A DNA stretch of 64,000 nt from Selaginella tamariscina (Eukaryota > Streptophyta > Lycopodiopsida > Selaginellales > Selaginellaceae). Position numbers and translations under genes: made by a program. The stretch lies in contig PUQB01000361.1 of the NCBI GenBank assembly GCA_003024785.1, positions 1 to 64,000 on the forward strand, read 5' to 3'. Every line of letters starts with the position of its first letter. Within the stretch, counting starts at the first letter, position 1. Positions 28,869 to 40,451 of the stretch are shown here, piece after piece. The notes below the pieces were generated by a model, which made no database searches, was not told the origin of the DNA, and saw nothing but the letters and a program-made list of their open reading frames with translations.

Positions 28869-29370
28869 AAAGATGCATCTTTACATATCAATTGTTAAAA
28901 AATTGAATTGTTAATTCATGTTAATCCAAGTTTTTTAACATCCAATCTATACAGATACATATTTATACAATAAATTTTAAAAAAAAAAAAAAAGATTTGC
29001 TTGTGTGTTAGAATTCATGTAAAATTTAAATTTTTTAAATTTCATTATAAATATACATCTTTGCAGATTGGATATAGGGGAAATCAAAAAATTTAGATAT
29101 ATTTATTTCAAGTGTCGGAACTAAACGAATTGGAACTGAATGAATTAAAACGACACTGAAAATAAACTATATAATAAAAGAGATTGTGAATTATGAACTC
29201 GTTAAAAAAAAAACACATACAGAAATCTTTTTCACTTTTGAATACTTACGCAACATCTTTTAAATTCATTAAGTTATAACACTTTTTAATTTATATCTAA
29301 AATTTATATTAAAGTAAAATATTAAAATTCTTTTGACATTCAATTTATAAATATACATATTTATATAACA
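28869..29370. repeat. Inverted-repeat arm, left
   Basis: AT-rich repeat that itself contains a smaller palindrome: 28939-28967 against 29046-29074, each about 29 bases ending in CCAATCTRYARAGAT-type sequence and facing each other. Pairs with the arm at 33766-34305. Confidence 0.65.
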
Positions 29371-29394
29371 AAAACTTATAAAACCATATATATT

Positions 29395-30475
29395 ATTGCT
29401 TACTTTGCCATAGGCAAGAGCATCTGCCTATGCAAAGAAGTTGCACATGAGCTCATCGTGATTGCTTACGATCTCATCTGCATCAAATCAAATAAGTGTG
29501 TGTATGTGTGTGCGCGAGAGAGAGAGAGAGAGATACTTCTTAAGAAACCAGCTGCTGGCTCTTGATGATCCCAATGAAATCACAAGGCACCACTCTACCC
29601 TGTAAAACAATATTAAGAATCTTTATATATGCGTCTTAAACACACGAGAAGTTAGCACACACACACACAGTGTGTACGTACTTCGCAATATTTTCAAATC
29701 CGTATTGCAGCGACAACGGAAGCACTCCGATTGCATTGCACACTGTAACAGAGGCAATTAAGTATCAATATAGTATGTACCAGCATAATACATACATATA
29801 TATACATAAATAAATAAGTAAATAAAAATACATATATATATATATATAAAGCTGGTCTTAGTTATATCGCCAAACCCCGGTTAAAAATACTTCAAACTTG
29901 AGCTTTTGTTATAAGGTGTTTAAAGAATTACATACATACAATTTATATATGAATTTAATAAGAATCAATAAAAGGACTTACTAAATAGTTCACATACAAG
30001 TTTGAGTTATTTACTAAAGTGTTTGTCTTGTATATATACTGTATCCATGTATAAATTGTATATAAATCGGTTTCTAGTGTTATACAAAGAATTGGATAAT
30101 CTTCGTTAGTGCACATGTGTACAATACATACAATATACAGTACTAGGTGGGTATAACGAATTCAATACATACAATTTATTCGACATATATATGCCATATA
30201 TATATATACAGAATGTTTCAATTCTCGTGGGCTATATACTAATGAATATATACAATATGCATTATATATATATGCATTGTATATACAGATGATAATTGTC
30301 AATATCTTTACCATAATTCATAATCAAAAGAGTACATTTATTCGCATTGAACCCTGTTCTATACGACTATATGGATGTATAAGTCAATGAATTCATGTAT
30401 ACCTCTACAGTAACTAAATTTGCCATGACCAAGCTCAAGCCTTTCCGTGCAACAGGCACTCTGCAAAATCACAAA
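29395..30475 (-). pseudogene. PGI: Decayed fragment of cytosolic glucose-6-phosphate isomerase
   Basis: Minus-strand exon remnants match plant PGIC in the right order: about 29738-29690 (CNAIGVLPLSLQYGF), 29600-29540 (GRVVPCDFIGIIKSQQ) and 29500-29410 (EIVSNHDELMCNFFA then ADALAYGK). The enzyme interconverts glucose-6-phosphate and fructose-6-phosphate in glycolysis. The copy is broken: stops replace residues after QQLVS and after NFFA (a CAG-to-TAG change fits), and roughly 120 residues between the first two remnants are missing. A further piece at 30411-30468 (reads VPVARKGLSLVMANLVTVE) could be the degraded STNLTLVE exon but is uncertain. Splice-like AG/GT borders remain, so it came from genomic DNA and not from a cDNA. 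Confidence 0.8.
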
Positions 30476-30954
30476 TTGAGTCGACAAAGGGCATCGGAAA
30501 GGGCTAAAAAAGGGCAACAAGGGCATGAATCGAGCGAAAACGGGCGCATTGAATAGTGTTCTTAGCGCATTGTGCGTCGATCAGCTCGCAGAACTGACAA
30601 CACCTAGTGAAGTTATAGGTTTGCCACGTGTAAAAGCATATTCTTTGCCCTGTTTTAGGACTTAAACCTTTTAACCTTAAAAGGCATTACTTATACTATT
30701 TAGGGCCGATTCACACCACACATTAAGTTGTGAACATTACATTAATTGTTATTAATTTAATATTATTAGTTAATGTCATTGATCTTCACATCAGCATTAA
30801 TTAATTATAACATTAGAGAATTTTAGTTAATATAACCTAACTTAATTTAATGTAATGTAAATGACTTCACACACCGTATTGCATTAGAGTTTTAACATAT
30901 ATGTGTTTTCACATATATTAAAAGCTCAAATTTTGTATTCTGTTTACATTGCAG

Positions 30955-32085
30955 TTACAAGGTATTCAAAGAGTTTTTCACGTACAATATCTGCTCCTTG
31001 TTCATTCTGTGTACTCTATCCTCATCTTCTTCAATGGGTTCAGCTTCCGACAAATCTAACTTATGCAGTTCTTCATCGACATCTACATCGCCAATATCAA
31101 TGAGATAGTTATGCAGCACACAGCAAGCATAAACAATATCAGGAACAATGTCAGGTTGCATTCGGATTTTAAGTCAAGTATTTGGAACTTTTCTACACAA
31201 AAACCAGTTAGAATTCACGTTCGAATGCTTTTTCATACCTTTTAGAAGTGCAAAACTACACTCCACGATCTGACGAGTTTTCGAAAGCTAGTTGTTGAAG
31301 AACTTCTTGAGGACTGAAAGGTTTGCTACCGTCAAAAAGGCACTATAATCGCTAGGCTGCAAGGGTAGCCTTTGTCTCCGAGAAGATATGGCTTCAAGCT
31401 GTATCCGGAAGCTCAAAACAGTCGCTGAAGTATCTCCTATGCTGCTACACGTGGTAAAAACCAAGTTCCTCCAAACTCGAGCGTCGTGAACGGATCCTGG
31501 CCAGCCACAACAGATGTCCAAAAACCTTTTCTTACTATCTACGATAGCCTGAAGTGCAACTATAATGGTGATGCTTGTAGTAAACTTCACCATGATCCGA
31601 GGCTTTTCAACTTCGATAGTTCCATCGATGCAGCTAGCTACATTTGGTAGTTGTGTAAGGTCTTGAAAACCTTGTATGATCACTCTCAACTCTTGAGCAG
31701 AAGCTGGAAACCTGATAACTTCACCAAGAATGTTGATGATAGCATTGCACGTCTCGTTGACATCTCTATTGCTGTACTCTCACCTATCCGAACCTCTCAG
31801 AGATGGAAAGGTACTTTGATCCATGTCTCAGCTTGTATAGTGTGCATGCAAGTAGAATGCGAATTGGAATAGTGCTTTTGTAGTGTGTATCTTGCTTCAC
31901 AACAACATTGTTGAACAAAGTACCAAGTTGTTGAATGTCTGCTTCTTGAGGCCAAAGTTCTTCTTCCACATGTGATCATCATAAATCATCTTGACAAACT
32001 TGTCAAACCAGACAGTCGACCGTGGTTTAACCCACCAAACCCAATCAGCCTTTGGCTTAGTCGCTAAAACAACTAAAGCATTCAA
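30955..32085 (-). CDS. Harbinger transposase (DDE_Tnp_4 nuclease), broken frames
   Basis: Catalyses cut-and-paste transposition together with the Myb-like partner. Segments in order on the minus strand: 32085-31900 (KPRSTVWFDKFVKMIYDDHM), 31969-31784 (IRILLACTLYKLRHG, the helix-turn-helix part), about 31720-31290 with the catalytic core (SCIDGT holds the first Asp; GWPGSVHDARVWRN holds the second; LLGDKGYP-like sequence near 31370 precedes the last acidic residue), about 31280-31220 (KTRQIVECSFALLKG), and 31161-30955 (IVYACCVLHNYLIDIG to the stop). At least four frame changes separate these parts, so no continuous product is encoded as written. Confidence 0.85.
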
Positions 32086-32128
32086 GTGAAATCATTGAAG
32101 TACCTGTTCCTGTGTTGTCTCGTCAACT

Positions 32129-33349
32129 TCAGTGATCTCTCGTAGGAAACACTTCCTTTTCCTGCTCTGTTCTGTATTCTTCTAAACTCAAGCTTCTGTT
32201 TATGCAAGCTGATCCACTGTCAGTAGAAGGATAACAAGCAACACTTGCAGCATGTCCATTGCTTAACTCAAGAACCTTGGAAACAAAACAAGATCTTATT
32301 AATAACAGCATTACAAGCTAGTTTTCATGAGATGCCTTCATGAGATGCAATTGCAGTTACTAATGCTTGTTCATCTGGTTGTTAGAGGCTCAAGCCGTTT
32401 GGCTTCAAGTCCGATGAACTCGGCATGTCGAGTTCGTTCCATCTCCAACAAGTTTGCATGGCGTTTGCTCCTATTCTCCTCAGATGCTTGCAGCATCTTC
32501 AAGTATGAAATGTTCCCTTCCTTGAAAGTTTTAGCCAAACCAGTCTGAGATGAAGTCACTCTTTCTCGCCTTCCTCTTGAGCCGACCTATAGAGGCACAT
32601 GATCTCCAAGGACCCGATCTTCGACTGTTGTTTCACTTCGGTCTGAGCTCGGAGACATAGCTACATCCGTAGTTGCACCAACTGTAGTTGCACCACTTGC
32701 GGCTGTAGTTGCACCTGTAGTTGCTCCACCCGCGGCCATAGCTGCACCCACCGTCCACACACAAGTTGAGCAATATAATTGCACCACCGAAACTAGCAGC
32801 TTGTCCACTGGAACCACCTGCAACACTATTGTCTCGAAGCTTGGCTGGTGTGATGTTCGGTTTCTTTGAGAGCAAGTCATCGAGTTCGTCAAACGCCTCC
32901 TTCTCTATGAAGCCAAGATTGTTGAGCTGTTCTCTCTTGGGAGTCATGAGGAAGTAGTTTGAGCATCTAGTTGTTGCATCATAAGCCTTGACAACTTTGT
33001 AAGTTGTTGTCAAGTTCACCCACTTTGTCTTGCACTTGTCACCATCACGTTCAAACCTGAGATGACGTAGAGAAGCCGAGATCCTGTCCCATTTCTCCTT
33101 AGCTAAAACCATCTTTGCACGATCAACATAGTCATCGTAGTAGCCAAACTCTATAGCTTTCGCTCTAATCAAAGCCATAACCTCATCATGGCTCCAGTTG
33201 GCTTGCCTGTCTCGAGCGTTTTGCCAGCTACTTTGAGACCTAGTTGAGAAGCCGAGGAGTTGACATTCAGGCCGAATTGAGAAGTTGAAGAGCAAATGCA
33301 CTCCTCTGTAGTGGTGATTGCAAGCTTGTTTGTTGGCAGTAGTTCCCAA
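32129..33349 (-). CDS. Harbinger Myb/trihelix-like DNA-binding protein, broken frames
   Basis: Partner protein that binds the transposon ends. The first frame (33349-32633) contains the SANT/trihelix domain: NWSHDEVMALIRAKAIEFG, then WDRISASLRHLRFERDGDKC and KTKWVNLTTTYKVVKAYD, a typical plant PIF ORF1 layout. A Gly/Ser/Ala/Thr-rich part follows. A C-terminal coiled-coil segment (ENRSKRHANLLEMERTRHAE) lies in another frame at 32559-32371, and a last open segment at 32311-32129 is weaker. The order, Myb-like gene upstream of transposase on the same strand, is that of an autonomous-type element. Confidence 0.8.
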
Positions 33350-33765
33350 TATCTTCTAATTTAATTTTTGACTGTGTGAATAGATTTGCATTAACAATTA
33401 AAAATGACATGATTAATGTGAAGACAATTGCATTAAATTTAGATAATGTTCACAAGTTAATGTGTGGTGTGTAGTTTTAAGAAATATAAAATGAGATTAA
33501 CATGTAAAACATTAGTATTAAAGTATAAAATTTTTGAGTCTAATATATAACATATAAATAGTGATTGGAGCACAATTTTAATAAGTGAAGTTCTAAAGTT
33601 AATTAGGTTGGTGTTTAATATCTTATTTAACAATTTAAATTTGTTACATGTAAATGACTTTTTTAACATCTAATTTGTATATAACAAAGACATAAAAAAC
33701 TCAAGTTTTAAATTGTGTGCCTTGATGATTCAAATTTATGTAAAATTTAATTTTTAAAAGTTTTG

Positions 33766-34305
33766 TTGATAAATATGCATATTTATAAATTGAATGTCGA
33801 AGCAATCGAAAATTTTAAATATATCTGTTTTAATATAAATTTCAAGTATTTGTAATGTTGTAAATAGAAAAATGTTATAGTTTAAATAATTAAAAAGATG
33901 CTACAGAAAGCATTTAAAAAGTAAAAGAGACTTATGTGTGTATGTGTTCTTTAATGAGTTCATAATTTACAGTCTCTTTTATTATTGAATTGTTTCTTAA
34001 TGTCGTTTAATCCATTTAACCATGATACTTTTCGATTTACAATATTATACATATCTAAAATGTATATTAAAGCACATATATTTAAATTATCCGATTTATC
34101 CGATATTAATCTATAAAGATGTATATTTATATAATAAAAACGAAAAAATTTAAAATTTTAAATGAATTCTAAATCATTAAAGTAAGATCTTAATTTTAAA
34201 TTTTATTTTTTTTATAAATATATATCTTTATAGATTGGATGTCAAAAAATCAAAGTAAGATTAGCTATTCAATTTTTTAACAATTGATCTGTAAAAATGC
34301 ATATT
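33766..34305. repeat. Inverted-repeat arm, right
   Basis: Counterpart of 28869-29370. It contains a near-perfect short palindrome, 34102-34131 against 34213-34243 (AATCTATAAAGAT facing ATCTTTATAGATT), about 140 bases end to end and MITE-like in shape. Confidence 0.65.
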
Positions 34306-36001
34306 TATACAATAAGGATTTTTAAAAAATCAAAAATTTTATTTGTATACCTTAAATTTTTAAAATTTAAATAAAATTCTGATTTTTTAAGTTTTTGTTA
34401 TATACATATGTAGTTTTATAATAAATTCGTGACGAAGGACTTAACGTGCATCGAGTAATTAAAAAAATCAGGAACATTATAAGATTTTAAGATCATCGTT
34501 ATATTTTTAGTATAGTGGCAATTATTAACATGGATAAATATACAAAAACATTATAAAGGTAAATGTGTATATGTTTATTTTAAACATTAAATATTTTATT
34601 TTCTATGTTGTAAGATATTATATACACGTTGGCACAAATTAAAAAAAATGCTGGCATTAAAAATAAAAACATATAAAATTTACTACATTCAATACTAAAA
34701 AGAAGTGCGCTTTTTTACTTACTTTATTATTATATAAACCTTTTACTATGGCAAAAAGTTTTTTAATTTTTCTTTGCTACAATGGTAATCATTGTGTGTG
34801 ATACAAATACATATAAATGGATTTGTTTTAAAGTATTGGATATAATGAATAAACTTTTAATAATTAACTTGTATTTAATGTTATATTATAATTCGTATCC
34901 ATAAATTATACATAAAAAGAATATATATATATATTATATGTGTAGGAGAACATTACATATATATATACACTTTAAATATGTAAACACATATTTTTTTTAA
35001 TTGGACATTTCAATCACATTAATAATAGCATTTGAACCATATAAAAATACATATTGAAAACTATATTATCTTAATACACACCAATAATAAAAAGTAAAAC
35101 TACAGATATTACATACAGTAAGTTCAATCGCTATATTTTTTTCGCCCATGTATCTTTTCCCATGTAAAACATATATAATCTGAAATTAAAAAAAAAAATT
35201 AAATTTGTATTAAACTAGCAATATTGGTATATGATTTTACAAAGGGCATAATGCATAATATATTACTATAAAATGTACAGTAGAATAATATAATGTATAT
35301 AAAAGTACACAATAATTAATAAAATGATTTCCTGTATGTACAAAAGAAGCATTATATAGCATACATTAAAATCATTGCGTTGTTTCAGAATTAAAAAGTA
35401 TAACATAAGAAATCAGCCTATAATATATATGTATATACTTATTATATATGTATAGTATAGATGGGTCCACGTTGTCACATGAAATCTGGACCAATCCCTT
35501 TATAATCTTTAGTGAATTAGCTTTTGATTTGTATTTATAAACATTACTAACTACTTTAATCATTGATATGTTTTGTTATACAGTTAATTATTAATTAATA
35601 TATAGTTAGCAGTTGGTTTTACAAGTGTATATATATATATATATAAGCAAATATTTATTATAGTCAAATTATGTTGTTACATATTATTATTGAAAAATTG
35701 ATGTAGAGAAAGGTGTTGTATATTCACATTATTTAATTTAAATTTTTTTTTTCAATCCACATTTAAAAATTTATATACAGTACACAAATGAGATATATCC
35801 TAAAAATATTTTAGGCGTAACCAACAAGGTATATTATAAATTAAATATTTAAACAACATATAATCTACTTAAGTAGGGTATTCTTTTTAAGTATATACAC
35901 AAACGAGCACTCAAACCACATTATAAAAATGTCAAACTTAAATTGGAAATTGAACAAAGACATAGGCCTACCTCAATCCAAAACTGTGTAACTCCAACTA
36001 T
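34306..36001. other. AT-rich spacer
   Basis: No gene found. It holds TA and poly-A/T tracts and ends in the 3' untranslated region of CCT8. Confidence 0.7.
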
Positions 36002-39000
36002 TTAATCCTCGTCACCATCCCCTCCAGGATTCCTCTTTGACCTCCCGCCGGTTTAGCCATAATTATCTAGATTAATAACGTGATTAACCATATATGACAT
36101 GTAAACTACATACGTATAACAGATAAAGTATATCTTTGCTATACCGGATTATATAGCAAACAACACGCTCACACACACACCCCTACCCACCTGATCAACT
36201 TGTAAAACCGTGGTTGCAGCTCTGGCAGCAAGCTTGATTGCCCAGTACCTTTATAAATCCATTCACTCAGATTAAGCAAACTTTGAAAAGAAGTTATGTA
36301 AACAAGCAATACGCTCTTACTTTGTTACGAGGAGGTCGCGAATATCCTCAGTGAGTCCCTTTGATGACCCTTGTTCAATATCAATGCCTGCTTTGTGGTT
36401 GCCAGATGCATGGGAAGCGTACAGTGCGGAGATCACGTCTGTTGAATTTAGTCCTGCGTTCTCGGCTAGAGTACGTGGCACAACCTCGAAGCTCGATGCA
36501 AACTTTCTGATTGCATACTGATCCAAGCTGCATTATAAAACCGTGTTATATACAAACTTAATATGGAATAGCGTGCGATTAGTATGCTTAGATTTATGCA
36601 GACACACATTATATGTATAAAACATGCTTACTGTTACTGTTACAATACGTACGCATTCATATATTAATATATAGTTGAACATTGTAATACCCGGTTTCTT
36701 TGGAGCCGATATCATTAAGCCGTTTTGCTAACTCAATCTCTGTTGAACCAGCTCCAGGAACAGTTCGACTGTCCTTGCACATAGCCTAGTTAAAATGCAT
36801 AAACTTTAAGTTTTAATCATCAGAGCAGAAATATAATACTTTTTAAATATATTGCTGTACACAGTATTACTATTCATACTGGTATATACATAAAAACATA
36901 TCATGGTATGAACCTTGTAGCAATTAACTCCATCGTCGACTGCTCGCTCAATGTCGTCTAAGACACTCTCAGTGCTACCACGAATCACCAGCGTTGACAC
37001 AGAGTTTCCTCCAGATTCGTTCTTCACAATGACAACCTGCATATTATAGGTGTTAAATAACATCGGAATAGCACACAATATTATTATTCAACGTAAAACA
37101 GACACACACACATGCACACGTTGTAAGAATGTTTGCGTAACAGATCATTTATAAATTACTAGCCCATACATATTCAATTTATGTGTCTATGGTGCATCTG
37201 TATATGTATGTATAACATAGTGCTGATGCACTCATGTTTTTATAATCACTGATAAAAAAGTTTGTCACATGAGATAGATTGTCTACTTACGCGTGCACCC
37301 CCCAATCTCCTCAGACGAAATTGTATCGACATATCCCAGCTCGTCAGCAGCAGGCTTACACAACCTTACCTAAAATTAATGAACACAAATAAACCAATTG
37401 ATTTACATATATAACGTATACATGTGTGTACATACGCATTATATACTCCAATTAAAAGACATGTGTACGTATATATCACTCACGAGGGAAACTGCGCCAG
37501 ATGTTCGGCAAAACCTCCGTAATTCAAACTTCGAGCTAATTTTATCACCATTAGACTGTTTAGACAATAGAACCGCAGAAAAACATTAGTATAAGTACAA
37601 AAATGTACATGTGTGTATCAGCTAGGGGCGTGTGGCTTACTTGTATCGGTCACAGAAATGCAGTGCCATTTCACCTACAGCTCCGCCACTAACGATCACT
37701 TTTGCACCGGATTCTGCTACGCTTCTTATCAGCTCTTCAATCTTCGCTTCTTCAGTCTTAGCATAATTCTCAAGCTGAACGCGGAAAGGAAAGAATACAC
37801 ATATATAAGATACCATATAACTAGAGTAGCATGTTACATGGTATTGTTGAATATTATGTGTCCAGATTGCTCCTACCATATAGTACATAGACCCCACACA
37901 CTTGACATAATTGATATGAACATATGGTATTTAACAATACAATATACTACAGAATCTACATGATATAATAATTAGTACCTGATCTGCGGAATGAATAAGT
38001 ACTGTGCCTTTCGTTTCAGTAGCCGAAGTGTCCACGCCTCCACCAAAGACAGCAACCTACATTCATACAATAAGATACACGCTGGCACACAGACCATACA
38101 CAAATATGCATATTTACGTCCTGCGTGAAAAGTTATATATAACGAACCTTAGCTTTGGTGGCATTTCTGACAGTTCCAAGTGGTTCAACCTTCAACACCA
38201 TACCACGAATAACACATGAATCCTTGATTCCACCTCCTAAAAGCTTTGCAACGCGCACATTATCAACGTTGAAGTTCTCAGGGTTCTTGGGGCAAACTTG
38301 GATGCAAGCCTGAAAAAGAAAACTATAAGCTCAGGGTATGTATGTGTGTAATCTACCTCTGCAATGAGAGGGCATAAGAAGTCCTCTCGTCCATACTGTT
38401 TACTAGCAACAGCAGACTTCATTCTAAGAACCACTTGCTCTTTGTTACGAACGTCCATTGATTCTGTCCCCGGATCGGCTAACTGCTCAAGAAGTTCCAA
38501 CGCCTGTCACAAAACAAAGCCAGACCAATACATGCACATGTGGGCACGCGTGCACACACACATATATAAGTAAAACTCACCTTCTTGGAGGCTTTGTTGT
38601 AGCCTCCAATTACCTCACTTGGGTGCAATCCGATGCGAATGAGCTCTCAGCGCCTTGTAAAATCTCCCCAGCAAAAGTCACAACAAGATTTGCACCATCA
38701 CCAATCTCCTCCTGCTGTCCTTTGCTAGCTAGAACAAGCAATCTCGCAGCTGGGTGCTGCACCTCGAGCTCGCTTATGATTGTCCCCGGTCATTTGTCAC
38801 AAACAGCTTGTCCAAGTGATTGATCACCATCTTGTTCATCCCTACAAAGTCATGAAAAGAAAGGATTATCCGTGCTCATCCATAACTGTCTCGACCCAAT
38901 GCTTAATCATAGAAAACCCCCATCTCTCGCTCTCTCTCTACCCCAACTGGTACTCATACCCTAGAACATAGTGAACTGTGGAGTGTGGTCTTCCCCACAC

Positions 39001-39187
39001 TCCAGATGCCCAGAATGAGAAATTTTGTGACATTCCTCAGGCATAAACTCACCATTGGGTCCAAGAGAGGTGCGAGTGATCTGCGACAGCTGCTTGCAAG
39101 CATCTATGTCTTGAGGACCGCTTCATCGAGGCCGGAGAGGAGGCGATGTCCTTCCTTGAGCATCGACTGAAGCCCATACGGCGGCAT
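36002..39187 (-). CDS. CCT8: T-complex protein 1 subunit theta (CCT8, cytosolic chaperonin)
   Basis: ATP-driven folding of actin, tubulin and other proteins in the TRiC/CCT ring; in plants CCT8 also aids cell-to-cell trafficking of KNOX proteins. Thirteen exons on the minus strand: 39187-39053, 38841-38581, 38503-38357, 38310-38148, 38056-37979, 37774-37641, 37555-37484, 37369-37291, 37036-36914, 36785-36691, 36527-36321, 36248-36191, 36066-36002; about 539 aa. Start chosen at MPPYGLQSMLKEGH. Landmarks: TSLGPNGMNKMVINHLDKLF, QQEEIGDGANLVVTFAGE (nucleotide site), GLHPSEVIGGY, VDTSATETKGTVLIHSA, VDDGVNCYKAMCKDSR, VPGAGSTEIEL, AENAGLN, QVDQIIMAKPAGG. At least seven one-base shifts are needed: losses in exons 1, 2 (twice), 7 and 13; gains in exon 4 and in the G-run of exon 8 (EEIGGAR). 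All phases then agree. Confidence 0.96.
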
Positions 39188-39881
39188 ATGGAAGGGAAGC
39201 CATGGCGCACAGCAAGAACCCTAAATGCGCTGCTCTGCTTTAGGGCACGAACCTCGGGCGTATAAACCCTAACCAATACATTAAAAAAAATTAAATGCCC
39301 ATATCAAATTTCATATTTAATAAAGAAAAATATAGCAAAAATAATTTATTTATGACTTGATATGATATTTCTAATAATGTTTAATATAAATTTTTTATTT
39401 AAGCTAATCCAAATGTTCACTTGATTATTATATCTTTATATTGGAATTTAAACTAACAGAATGATATTAATTAAACATATATAAAAGAAAACCTGCATTA
39501 TTGTTTTATTTTGTTCCATACATTGTTCATCTTGGATCTAATCTCTACAATTAGTATTTATTTAGGTAAGTATGTTTCTATGTAGTATTAAATATATACC
39601 GTATACACTTTTAATACAAGTATACTATGCATATACGTGTATTCGTAAGTTTTATTGTATTAGTATTATAGTAATAATTATTATATTAGTAAGTTTTTAA
39701 ATAATTTATAATAATTAATTATTGATTAATTTAGTTTTTTTTAAGTATTAAAAAAATGTTTATTATTGTAAAATATACACTCATTTAAGTATGTCCACAA
39801 AAAAAAATGAGTTAGAAAATAAATAAATTAGTAAAAACGTATTTTTTATTTATTAATTTGCCCAGATTATATCACCATATA
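39188..39881. other. AT-rich spacer upstream of CCT8
   Basis: No gene. Contains the presumed CCT8 leader and promoter next to 39187 and then plain AT-rich sequence up to the first dirigent gene. Confidence 0.7.
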
Positions 39882-40451
39882 TTATGGAGAGCGTAGATAC
39901 ACATATACATGGAGAGCGTAGCGTATAAACTCTTCAGGACCAACTAAGGTAACTTGAGAAAGACTTTGAAATGGAGAATCAGAGATAGAGGAGTGATGAC
40001 CTTCTGAGTTTTGATCTGTGCAATACCCAGTAGCAAACCTGTACACACCAGTACCACCAACAACCGCAATCTCCCTTACCGGGTTAGGCACGGGTTCTGC
40101 CCTTGCAAACTTATGGTTCCATTAGGAAGCACTGCAGTGAAGACATTAAGCACGCTTATGCTCTCCTTATGATCAGTGAGATATAATCCCTGCATTCTGC
40201 CAACTAGCTTTGAATTGGGGGAGGACCTTTAGTTAAGGGATCATCGATGACTATAACTGTGCCGAACAGGTTCACCGCGGAGACGTTGTTATTGGGTCCT
40301 GCAACTAACACGTTAGTTGCATTCTCAGGATGTTCAATGTCAATAGTGTCGTGCATGTAGAACTCCAGACGTTTCTTGCGAGCGGATTCTGCTTGGTGAA
40401 GCATGAGAAGAATGCTACTGCAACTAGTAAGAAGAACGCTATCTTTGCCAT
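39882..40451 (-). CDS. Dirigent protein, copy 1
   Basis: Secreted beta-barrel protein guiding stereoselective coupling of phenoxy radicals (lignan or terpenoid synthesis). Start 40451 gives the signal peptide MAKIAFFLLVAVAFFSCF. Then, with frame changes, come LEFYMHDTIDIEHPENATNV, VAGPNNN, LFGTVIVIDDPLTKGP, KLVGRMQGLYLTDHKE, LNVFTAVLPNGTISLQGQNP and NPVREIAVVGGTGVYRFATG, the standard dirigent order (MHD, TN, DDPLT, VGRAQG, VVGGTG.F..A.GY). Three single-base losses are inferred (near 40390, 40207 and 40105). The C-terminus after TGYC is uncertain: it continues to a stop at 39882 and lacks the usual ending. Intronless, as usual for the family. Tandem with copy 2, which is clearly a close paralogue. 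Confidence 0.85.

Larger units (their letters stand above)
30703..33477 (-). mobile_element. PIF/Harbinger DNA transposon
   Basis: About 2.8 kb, bounded by terminal inverted repeats that share CACACCACACATTAA followed by G/C and TTGTGAACATTA. The left end reads GGGCCGATTCACACCAC after TTA (30700-30702), and the right end is followed by TAA (33478-33480), fitting the family's three-base TTA/TAA target. The outermost bases of the right end have diverged. It carries both proteins expected of the family, transposase and Myb-like protein, on the minus strand. Several reading-frame breaks are present, but in this window these may partly be assembly errors. It lies inside the larger inverted-repeat structure. 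Confidence 0.9.
28869..34305. mobile_element. Structure flanked by ~500-base inverted repeats, with gene fragment and nested transposon
   Basis: Left arm 28869-29370 and right arm 33766-34305 are inverted copies of one another. The reverse complement of the left arm shares with the right arm, in order, TTTATAAATTGAATGTC, GAGTTCATAATT, TCTTTTATTAT, GTCGTTTAAT-like, AAGATGTATATTTATA, GAATTC, GATTGGATRTC and AACAATTGAT-like blocks, with divergence and small gaps between. Inside lie isomerase exon remnants (29395-30470) and a PIF/Harbinger element (30703-33477). Long inverted ends plus a captured host-gene fragment resemble a foldback or Pack-MULE type element; no convincing target-site duplication or transposase of its own is visible, so two separate insertions of one repeat in opposite directions is the alternative. 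Confidence 0.5.

Noticed and set aside
32766-32957. Plus-strand frame within the Harbinger element
   Set aside because: Antisense of the Myb-like gene.
36002-39187. CCT8 as a pseudogene
   Set aside because: Despite at least seven frame jumps, all splice sites, nearly every codon and all motifs are conserved; sequence error explains it better than loss of function.
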